From Candidatus Woesearchaeota archaeon (GTDB lineage: Archaea > Nanobdellota > Nanobdellia > Woesearchaeales > UBA10200): 11,459 nt of DNA. Position 1 is the first letter of the stretch. The number at the start of each line of letters is the position of its first letter. The notes beneath the pieces were generated by a model. The model saw nothing but the letters and a program-made list of their open reading frames with translations. It had not been told where the DNA came from and made no database searches. Positions 1 to 5,098 of this stretch are shown piece by piece. The DNA lies in the NCBI GenBank assembly GCA_016180275.1, contig JACPBN010000069.1, positions 1 through 11,459 of the forward strand, given 5' to 3'. The translations under genes were made by a program, and so were the position numbers.

Positions 1-177
1 ACCTTTTTTAAATGGCTTCTCGCTGATATTTCCTGCTTGCAGATACAAAAATAGTTTGTCATCTTTTTCAACAATCTCAATTTCATCGCCCTTTTTCAGG
101 TTAAACTTATCTGTCCATTTCTTTGGCAGTGAAACTGTAAGAGAAGTATTTCCATGCTGAACTAGTTTTCGTTTCAT
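1..177 (-). CDS. SpoVT/AbrB-domain regulator, PhoU-like type, N-terminal part
   Basis: Only the first 59 codons lie inside the window; the gene runs off the left edge. The protein opens MKRKLVQHGNTSLTVSLPKK, followed by a WTDKFNLKKGDEIEI segment. This is the swapped-hairpin SpoVT/AbrB DNA-binding fold. In archaea the 'GxxSLxVSLPKxW..K..L.KGDEI' form is typical of PhoU-like phosphate-uptake regulators that carry an N-terminal AbrB domain. That family knowledge suggests a DNA-binding transcription factor in the cytoplasm, with PhoU helical repeats expected beyond the window. Start chosen: the ATG complementary to 175-177, preceded by a GGTGAA ribosome-binding site. It is transcribed away from deoC, so the spacer at 178-478 is shared by two divergent genes. 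The AbrB domain is well supported; the PhoU part cannot be seen here. Confidence 0.8.
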   Translation of the reverse strand, partial: MKRKLVQHGNTSLTVSLPKKWTDKFNLKKGDEIEIVEKDDKLFLYLQAGNISEKPFKKG

Positions 178-180
178 GTT

Positions 181-186
181 TTCACC
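181..186 (-). promoter_or_regulatory. Ribosome-binding site of the AbrB-domain regulator
   Basis: On the minus strand this reads GGTGAA, three bases before the ATG at 177. GGTG is a common archaeal Shine-Dalgarno core and supports this start codon. It also implies a leadered transcript, unlike several genes on the plus strand of this window. Confidence 0.5.
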
Positions 187-192
187 TTTAAC

Positions 193-355
193 AAGGCTTG
201 TAAAACAAGTAAGAGGATTAAATGGTTAAAAGTAAGAGGTAGTAGGTAAGAGGGAACAACTACGATGTTATCATCGTACCTCTTACCTCATACCTTTTAC
301 CTCTTACAATTAACTCCTCTTACCTTTTACCATGTTCTTACAAGCTACAAGCCTT
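193..355. repeat. Imperfect palindrome with three GTAAGAGG and three CCTCTTAC units
   Basis: The spacer between the divergent regulator and deoC is a large imperfect inverted repeat. The outer ends are exact: AAGGCTTGTA at 193-202 and its complement at 346-355. The left arm holds GTAAGAGG at 209-216, 232-239 and 246-253. The right arm holds the reverse complement at 279-286, 300-307 and 316-323. The centre is a perfect 7-bp hairpin (TACGATG at 261-267, CATCGTA at 272-278) with loop TTAT. Possible roles are a clustered binding site for a regulator of either gene, an intergenic palindromic repeat family, or a bidirectional terminator or attenuator. A palindromic TTATATAA at 362-369 just outside could act as a TATA box in either direction. 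Confidence 0.7.
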
Positions 356-450
356 ACAAACTTATATAATAGTAACCCTCCACCCAAATATTAATAAATA
401 TAACTATGCCATCTAAACACACACCAAAAAACATTAGAAATAATATTAGA

Positions 451-458
451 TTTATAAA
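451..458 (+). promoter_or_regulatory. Candidate TATA box of deoC
   Basis: TTTATAAA lies 28 bases before the ATG at 479, close to the 28-33 base TATA-to-start spacing seen at other genes in this window. It would give a nearly leaderless transcript. The TTATATAA at 362-369 is an alternative. Confidence 0.4.
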
Positions 459-478
459 CTTTACCAAAATACATGAAA

Positions 479-1585
479 ATGTACAAATATACATTATACA
501 TGAAAAAAGTATATACATGGCTCACAAAGCTCTTGAGAGCTATGGCAGAATTAGCAGGATTAGACACACTAATAATCGGCACAGAAGCAAGGAGGATTTC
601 TGGAGAGATTGCAGCAGGAAACATAAATGCAAACACAATAGTTACACCAGAACAATTTTCTGCAATTGATAAATTAGCTACTGGAAAAATGCTTGCCGGC
701 TTGGTTGACCATACACAATTAAGCGCGTTTGCAGCAAGAAAAGACATAGAAAAGCTTGCAAAAGAGGCGCATGAATTAGGAACAGCATCTGTTTGTGTCA
801 ATGAAGGAAGGATTACTGATGCAGCAAATATCTTAGATGACTTAAATTCACAAGTAAAGGCTTGCTGCGTGATTGGATTCCCTCTCGGCGCTGCAACAAG
901 CTATGTAAAAGCTCATTCTGCGGTTGATGCAGTCAAAATAAGAGCAGATGAAGTTGATATGGTTATTAATGTAGGGTACTTGAAAGATAAAGACACTAAA
1001 AGATTTAAAGAAGATATTGAGAGGGTAATGTTTCATCTCTGGGAATATACCTCAAACAATAAAAAAAAGGATATTGTATTAAAAGTGATATTAGAAAACT
1101 GCTATTTAACTTCTGAGGAAATTGTTTATGCAACACAAACAGTGGCAAAATTAGCTAAACATTATTTACACACTAGAAACCATTCAGGATTAAAAGTATT
1201 TGTCAAGACATCAACAGGTTTTGGCACGCCAGCAAAAAGCCCAGTCCCTAAAAAAGATTATGGCAAAGGAATGGTTGATACTGCTGTTGGTGCAACAATA
1301 GAAGATGTTTATTTAATGAGGCAGGCGATTGACGAAGTAACAAAAGTAACAAGACCTGGAGACACAAGCAACCAAGATGATAATTCCAACCAAGATGATA
1401 ATTATAAATATGTTGTTGGCATAAAAGCAGCAGGCGGCATAAAAGACAGAGAAACAGCGCTAAAAATGATGGTTGCAGCTGGGTGTTTAATAAAAGACGA
1501 AAAAACCAGCGAATATAAGCTCAGAGAGAATTATCAAGATATTTTCAGAATTGGGGCTAGTGCAACTAAAGAGATATGTAAATAA
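479..1585 (+). CDS. deoC: Deoxyribose-phosphate aldolase (DERA)
   Basis: A class I TIM-barrel aldolase that interconverts 2-deoxyribose 5-phosphate with acetaldehyde and glyceraldehyde 3-phosphate in nucleoside salvage; cytoplasmic. Residues are numbered from the in-frame ATG at 473. The DHT entry motif is at 79-81. The proton-relay Asp is D162 in ADEVDMVINVG. The LKVILE strand is at 203-208. The Schiff-base lysine is K245 in VKTSTGFG, and the second relay lysine is K318 in IKAAGGIK. The phosphate-binding RIGAS is at 359-363. The length and the long stretch between AAGG and RIGAS resemble the longer, eukaryote-like DERA form more than the roughly 220-residue bacterial form. A low-complexity insert with two SNQDDN repeats sits at 299-310. 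The start is uncertain: ATG 479 fits the TATA box at 451, but ATG 473, 500 and 542 are in frame, and ATG 542 would best match the usual N-terminal length. In many DPANN archaea DeoC is a central carbon entry point from scavenged nucleosides. Confidence 0.95.
   Translation: MYKYTLYMKKVYTWLTKLLRAMAELAGLDTLIIGTEARRISGEIAAGNINANTIVTPEQFSAIDKLATGKMLAGLVDHTQLSAFAARKDIEKLAKEAHELGTASVCVNEGRITDAANILDDLNSQVKACCVIGFPLGAATSYVKAHSAVDAVKIRADEVDMVINVGYLKDKDTKRFKEDIERVMFHLWEYTSNNKKKDIVLKVILENCYLTSEEIVYATQTVAKLAKHYLHTRNHSGLKVFVKTSTGFGTPAKSPVPKKDYGKGMVDTAVGATIEDVYLMRQAIDEVTKVTRPGDTSNQDDNSNQDDNYKYVVGIKAAGGIKDRETALKMMVAAGCLIKDEKTSEYKLRENYQDIFRIGASATKEICK
1367..1402 (+). repeat. In-frame tandem repeat, 2 x 18 bp, in deoC
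   Basis: Two 18-bp units differing at two bases of the first codon (AGC versus TCC, both Ser). They encode SNQDDN twice in a surface loop just before the strand carrying catalytic K318. The exact multiple of three keeps the frame, which suggests slippage expansion in a tolerant loop. Confidence 0.8.
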
Positions 1586-1662
1586 TATTAGTTACTCAAC
1601 TTTTGCGATTAGTTGCAAATAATTGATTAATCACTTCTAGTATATTAGGTCTACTCTTTTCG

Positions 1663-1984
1663 TATGTATTAAGTTAAGAGCACAAAAGCCAAAGCATCAG
1701 CCAATTTTTGCGAGCACAAATTGAGTTATCCTGCCAAGTAGGGCTTTTGAAAATCGCTCTGCTAGTCCACAACTTTAATGTGATGTTTTTAGCAGCAAAT
1801 ACGCCAGAGCGATTTTGCAAAATTGGGCAGTAAGTTGCAAGTAAGCGAGTCAGCTCGTCACAAAGAGAGACTAAACGAATAAGAAAGCGAGTAAACCCTG
1901 CGTAGAGGAAGCACAACTTATCAAATTATCTTGTAAGTGCTCGCAGGCTGATGCTTTGGCTTTGTAGAGTGAACTTAATACATA
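1663..1984. mobile_element. 322-bp element with long terminal inverted repeats (MITE-like or hairpin RNA)
   Basis: The ends are inverted copies of each other in three perfect blocks: 13 bp (1663-1675 with 1972-1984), 18 bp (1685-1702 with 1946-1963) and 9 bp (1709-1717 with 1937-1945), separated by small mismatched gaps. Inside is another perfect 12-bp inverted repeat, AAAATCGCTCTG at 1750-1761 with its complement at 1805-1816. There is also a small CGAG/CTCG hairpin near 1845-1856. No transposase or convincing protein gene lies within. The outermost base pairs are TA on both sides, which would also fit a TA target duplication of the IS630/Tc1-mariner type. This fills most of the gene-free stretch 1586-2057. 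Alternatives are a structured non-coding RNA, or a non-autonomous relative of a transposon elsewhere in the genome. The inverted repeat is certain; the mobile-element reading is inference. Confidence 0.6.
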
Positions 1985-1999
1985 GAGAATATCGGCAAA

Positions 2000-2007
2000 T
2001 TTATAAT
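2000..2007 (+). promoter_or_regulatory. Candidate TATA box for the first SGNH gene
   Basis: TTTATAAT lies 58 bases before ATG 2058 and would start a transcript near 2030 with a leader of about 25-30 bases. It lies just outside the right end of the inverted-repeat element (1984), so the promoter is not part of that element. Confidence 0.4.
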
Positions 2008-2057
2008 GAATACTCTTCTTTGTTACATGACTAAGATTTTTATCATCGGCAGCTTTT

Positions 2058-3341
2058 ATGGCAATAAAACCTAAAAAACAAAAAGATAAAAAGGCAAGGC
2101 ATTATATGAAAAATTATAATGCTATCTTATATTGGGTATCTATTATGGCATTATTATTCGTTATTCTCATTATTAATCCCATTGCCGCAGGAAAATTGAT
2201 GAGCAATGCAGGCAAGATCAACTCTATAACCCTGCAGTACATATTATGGGCCATTACAGCATTTCTCTCTCTGTTATTTTCTGCAATGTTGATTTTCCCA
2301 AATAAACTATCTGCTCATTTTAAGTCTAACTGGCTAAATTATATGTTATTGTCAATTGTTTTATTGATGATATTGATTTTTGCAGAAATAGGCTTAAGAA
2401 CCATCTCTCATAGCACATCACAAAAAAAATTTAATGTATCTAATTATGAATATAACTATAGCATAAGCATCAATACAGATGGATTTAGAGATGATGAATT
2501 TATCAAACAAAAAAATATAAACACCTTCAGGATATTATTGATCGGCAATTCATTTATTTATGGCGATGGCGTTGAGCAAAACCAGACTCTAGATTATTAT
2601 ATGGAGCAGATATTAAGGCATAATGCCGATAATAAGCTTGATTATGATGTATATAATTTAGGGGTAAGCGGTGCTGGCTTAAGAGAATATTATGCCCTAG
2701 CAAAAAAATTTAAGCAGTATAATCCTGATTTAGTAATAGTCGTGCTTTATGTTGACAATAATATACAGAAAGATACTTCTGCGTTTTCAAGACTGCTGCG
2801 AAAGTCTAAATTATTCACCCTGATAGAAAATATTAATCTCAAGACAGGTAATTGCACTTATAACTGGATAGGCCAATACCATATAGGCAGTTTTTATAAG
2901 GAACTTGCGTGCAACGGCATGATCAATCCATGGCTCTTATCTCGGGGAGCTTTGGGAGAAAACCAAAATTATTATGACAAATTAACAGAACGTTTTGAAA
3001 ATGATAATTATGTTAAAAATAATCTCCTCAAAATCAAGATGCTCTATCCTGATCTCCCTTTTTTGCTTGTAATTCAGCCATCAAGCTTTCAGGTCAGTGC
3101 AAGATATATTAAATCATTAGAAAAGGTCGGCTATGTGTTCTCGCAGGACAAAGTTGTTGACAGGAAATTGCAGGATTCAATAATAAGATGGGCAGCGGAT
3201 AATGGGATAGCTTATCTTGACCTGCTGCAGTATCTGAAAGAAGATGAGGATGTCTCCTATTTCTATCCAATCGACGGGCATTTGGTGCCGGAGGGCAACT
3301 ATCTGGTGGCAGATAAGATAAGCAAAGCTATTACAAGTTGA
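2058..3341 (+). CDS. Membrane-anchored SGNH/GDSL-family hydrolase or acyltransferase, GNS variant
   Basis: A 427-residue protein with a basic N terminus and three hydrophobic segments at about 21-45, 57-80 and 93-115. A soluble SGNH domain fills the rest and probably faces the outside. Block I is LLIGNSFIYGDG (161-171), with Ser165 the expected nucleophile; the usual GDS is GNS here. Block II is NLGVSGAG (200-207), giving the oxyanion-hole Gly. The block III region is YVDNN (231-235) rather than a canonical GxND. Block V is DGHLVPEGN (406-414), supplying Asp406 and His408. Such anchored SGNH proteins in polysaccharide clusters add or remove acyl (often acetyl) groups on glycans; the exact substrate is unknown. 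Start: ATG 2058. ATG 2106 is also possible and would still leave a lysine before the first membrane segment. It is the first of three SGNH genes here and is not tightly coupled to the others. Confidence 0.8.
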   Translation: MAIKPKKQKDKKARHYMKNYNAILYWVSIMALLFVILIINPIAAGKLMSNAGKINSITLQYILWAITAFLSLLFSAMLIFPNKLSAHFKSNWLNYMLLSIVLLMILIFAEIGLRTISHSTSQKKFNVSNYEYNYSISINTDGFRDDEFIKQKNINTFRILLIGNSFIYGDGVEQNQTLDYYMEQILRHNADNKLDYDVYNLGVSGAGLREYYALAKKFKQYNPDLVIVVLYVDNNIQKDTSAFSRLLRKSKLFTLIENINLKTGNCTYNWIGQYHIGSFYKELACNGMINPWLLSRGALGENQNYYDKLTERFENDNYVKNNLLKIKMLYPDLPFLLVIQPSSFQVSARYIKSLEKVGYVFSQDKVVDRKLQDSIIRWAADNGIAYLDLLQYLKEDEDVSYFYPIDGHLVPEGNYLVADKISKAITS

Positions 3342-3363
3342 AATTATCGGCAATTATCCGTAG

Positions 3364-3483
3364 CTTTTTCTCAGCAATCTTTAAAACTCTCTATTATTCT
3401 ATTGCTTAAAATGAAAATGGTGCATGTAGCGCCATTCTTCTATCAAGTAGAAGGAGATATGGAAAGGCATATTATCTATCCTA
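3364..3483 (+). repeat. Direct repeat, copy 1: promoter plus 5' end of a glycosyltransferase gene
   Basis: This stretch matches 9204-9323. The 47 bases before the ATG are nearly identical, by eye one mismatch and two single-base indels, including the TTTAAAA box (3380-3386). The following 69 coding bases match at roughly three quarters of positions. Similarity ends near 3483, where copy 2 continues into the intact glycosyltransferase. Confidence 0.85.
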
Positions 3484-3539
3484 ATATTATACTTTATCTT
3501 TATGCCTTATCAAAAACAACATTTATAAATACATTATAA
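3411..3539 (+). pseudogene. Remnant of a GT4 glycosyltransferase gene (5' end only)
   Basis: Opens MKMVHVAPFFYQVEGDMERH, clearly homologous to the start of the intact glycosyltransferase at 9251 (MKIVHVAPFFYPVEGGMERH). After about 23 codons homology stops, and the frame runs through unrelated AT-rich sequence to a stop at 3537-3539, giving only 42 codons. Most base differences from the intact copy are at third codon positions. This suggests the parent was a functional, diverged paralogue before its body was lost, rather than a recent partial duplication. Its tail overlaps the TATA box of the next gene. The retained promoter copy could still drive transcription toward 3555. Confidence 0.75.
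3522..3530 (+). promoter_or_regulatory. TATA box of the 3555 operon
   Basis: TTTATAAAT begins 33 bases before ATG 3555, the spacing expected for an archaeal leaderless start. There is no Shine-Dalgarno sequence before that ATG, which agrees. Confidence 0.6.
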
Positions 3540-3554
3540 CTAATCTTTGTTGCA

Positions 3555-3755
3555 ATGGAATTTGATAATGATAAATCACTGGAAAATTTAGGGGAAAAGC
3601 TAGGTAGTATTTTCAGCTATTTCCTGTTTACTACGATGTTATTCTTAATCCTTACATTTACAGGCAAACTCCAGACATGGGCATATTTTCATGTTATGGC
3701 AATTACTCTTCTAGTTGTATTGGTAGGGAAAATCATTAAACGGTATTTGCAATGA
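3555..3755 (+). CDS. Small two-helix membrane protein, probable N-terminal half of an SxtJ-type protein
   Basis: A 66-residue protein with a charged N terminus (about 15 residues), two hydrophobic helices at roughly 18-37 and 43-60, and a basic C terminus (KIIKRYLQ). No enzymatic motif is visible. SxtJ-family proteins of about 130 residues accompany NodU-type carbamoyltransferases in bacterial clusters. This protein resembles their first two helices, while the small protein at 4832-5083 resembles their C-terminal part. The assignment rests on size, topology and neighbourhood, not on a strong signature. It has a clear TATA box 33 bases upstream. Its stop overlaps the start of the SGNH gene at 3752 (ATGA), so the two are probably translationally coupled. 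Confidence 0.7.
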   Translation: MEFDNDKSLENLGEKLGSIFSYFLFTTMLFLILTFTGKLQTWAYFHVMAITLLVVLVGKIIKRYLQ

Positions 3756-4771
3756 ATCGGAAAAAATCAGAGGCAATATCTGCCACAAAATATTACAAGA
3801 ATTTTTTTTTGCTATTTTCAGTAATCTTAATCATGCTGTTATTCTTTGAAATTGCATTGAGATTGGCATATCCTCTATACAGCAATTACAATACTGAGAT
3901 GTGGAGATATGCAAAGGAGATAAAGGCTTTGAGCAGCAATCCGCTTATTGCACATGAGCATAAGCCAAATGCAGTGTCCTTTTTGTATGGCACAGAGATA
4001 AAGACAAATTCTATAGGCTGGCGAGATTATGGATACGATGTAACTACAGATAAATATCGTATCATGATTTTGGGTGATTCAATCACACTTGGGTGGGGAG
4101 TTGATTTTAATTACACATTTCCTAAGATACTTGAACGCCTTTTGCGTGAAAATAACCCAAACATTGAAGTGATAAATACAGGAGTTGGAAATTACAACTC
4201 TGAGATGGAAGTGAACTCGTTTCTTGAAAAAGGCTCAAGATACAACCCAGACATGGTTGTGCTTGCCTATTATATCAATTATGCAGAAATAACCCACAAA
4301 AATCCTAATGCCATAGTGTATCTTCTTCAGAAATCATATACTTACTCATTTTTCTCAGATAAGGTCATAAACCTGAAGATTAATCTTTTCAAGCAGAATC
4401 AATTTAAGAATTTCTACTCAGCATTATACGAAAAGGATTTTGAAGGAAGGATACATGCGAAAAAGGCAATAGATTTGTTGGCAGAATATGCAAAGAAAAA
4501 TAATATACCTCTTTATATCGTGATTATCCCTGAGATGCATTCATTTGACCCTTATCCATTTCAGGAAGTTACTGATTTTGTGATGCAGGCAGCATCCAAG
4601 AATAATATTGCTGCCATAGATTTGCTTCCTTACTTTAAAGGCAATGAACCTCGTACTCTTTGGGTCTCTCCTGAAGATGCCCATCCCAATGCGTTCGGGC
4701 AGATTATTATAGCTAAAGGAATATACCAAAATATATTTAAAGAAAACCCAATCTTTGCAAGTAATACTTGA
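3752..4771 (+). CDS. Membrane-anchored SGNH/GDSL-family hydrolase or acyltransferase, canonical GDS
   Basis: A 339-residue protein with one N-terminal signal anchor at about 17-39 and an external SGNH domain. Block I is MILGDSITLGWGV (105-117) with nucleophile Ser110. Block II is NTGVGNYNS (142-150) with Gly144. The block III position is YYINYAE (173-179), where Asn176 may take the oxyanion role. Block V is EDAHPNAFG (308-316), giving Asp309 and His311. Of the three SGNH proteins in the window it has the most canonical catalytic set, so esterase or acetyltransferase activity is likely. The acceptor is unknown but a surface glycan fits the neighbours. The start ATG overlaps the stop of the 66-residue membrane protein by four bases, fixing the start and implying coupling. 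Confidence 0.85.
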   Translation: MNRKKSEAISATKYYKNFFLLFSVILIMLLFFEIALRLAYPLYSNYNTEMWRYAKEIKALSSNPLIAHEHKPNAVSFLYGTEIKTNSIGWRDYGYDVTTDKYRIMILGDSITLGWGVDFNYTFPKILERLLRENNPNIEVINTGVGNYNSEMEVNSFLEKGSRYNPDMVVLAYYINYAEITHKNPNAIVYLLQKSYTYSFFSDKVINLKINLFKQNQFKNFYSALYEKDFEGRIHAKKAIDLLAEYAKKNNIPLYIVIIPEMHSFDPYPFQEVTDFVMQAASKNNIAAIDLLPYFKGNEPRTLWVSPEDAHPNAFGQIIIAKGIYQNIFKENPIFASNT

Positions 4772-4803
4772 ATCAGTAATATCTTAATTATTATTTGGAT
4801 ATC

Positions 4804-4809
4804 TTTATA
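4804..4809 (+). promoter_or_regulatory. Candidate TATA box of the carbamoyltransferase operon
   Basis: TTTATA lies 28 bases before ATG 4832 in the short spacer after the SGNH gene ending at 4771. It would start a second transcript covering 4832-9147. Confidence 0.45.
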
Positions 4810-4831
4810 CAGGAATTTGCTGTTGATGAAA

Positions 4832-5083
4832 ATGGATACACTAAAAAAGATTTTTACAGGCTTCAAAAACGGCATTAAAAATTTTGGAAATATTATTACG
4901 ATTCTTATTAATACTGTCTTATTGGCATTTGTATATTTTGTTGGTGTAGGGGTTTCTTCGATATTTGCAAAGCTATCACGCAAAAAACTTCTTGAATTAA
5001 AGCTATCTAAACAGGCTCCTACATATTGGTCAGACTTAGGCTTGAAGAAAAAGCCTTTAGAGGATTATTACAGACAATTTTGA
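4832..5083 (+). CDS. Small membrane protein, probable C-terminal half of an SxtJ-type protein
   Basis: An 83-residue protein: a basic amphipathic N terminus (MDTLKKIFTGFKNG), one hydrophobic helix at about 23-45, then a charged tail with LELKLSKQAPTYWSD (54-68) and a C-terminal KKPLEDYYRQF. The 'LKxxKxAxTYW' tail after a helix matches my recollection of the C-terminal end of SxtJ-family proteins found beside NodU-type carbamoyltransferases. It sits 15 bases before the carbamoyltransferase, where that partner is expected. The start is chosen from ATG 4832 because of its TATA spacing; ATG 4826 is also in frame and would add two residues. Paired with the 66-residue protein at 3555 it would rebuild a full SxtJ. 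Confidence 0.75.
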   Translation: MDTLKKIFTGFKNGIKNFGNIITILINTVLLAFVYFVGVGVSSIFAKLSRKKLLELKLSKQAPTYWSDLGLKKKPLEDYYRQF

Positions 5084-5089
5084 GGCAAT

Positions 5090-5094
5090 GAGGT
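5090..5094 (+). promoter_or_regulatory. Ribosome-binding site of the carbamoyltransferase
   Basis: GAGGT four bases before ATG 5099. It supports the start, agrees with the family's usual N terminus (MxILGIS), and indicates translation as an internal operon gene. Confidence 0.65.
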
Positions 5095-5098
5095 AAAA

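Noticed and set aside
209..323. CRISPR array from the repeated GTAAGAGG units
   Set aside because: Units are only 8 bp, unevenly spaced and in both orientations; no spacer structure and no cas genes.
406..669. Plus-strand frame beginning at ATG 406, overlapping deoC in another frame
   Set aside because: Most of it is an out-of-frame reading of deoC and ends inside it; no motif or ribosome-binding site.
391..801. Antisense open frame opposite the deoC 5' region
   Set aside because: It mirrors a well-supported enzyme gene, has no family-like sequence and no start signal.
1674..1916. Minus-strand 80-codon frame inside the inverted-repeat element
   Set aside because: Composition is random-looking (many Leu, Trp and Cys), with no motif; the frame is a by-product of the inverted-repeat DNA.
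1663..1984. Archaeal SRP RNA or RNase P RNA
   Set aside because: Size and end pairing resemble SRP RNA, but I see no helix-8 GGAAGG/AGCAGCC signature, and none of the RNase P conserved blocks.
1652..2017. TACTCTT at 1652-1658 and 2011-2017 as a target-site duplication
   Set aside because: The copies lie 4 and 26 bases or more outside the inverted-repeat ends and unevenly, so chance is more likely than a transposition footprint.
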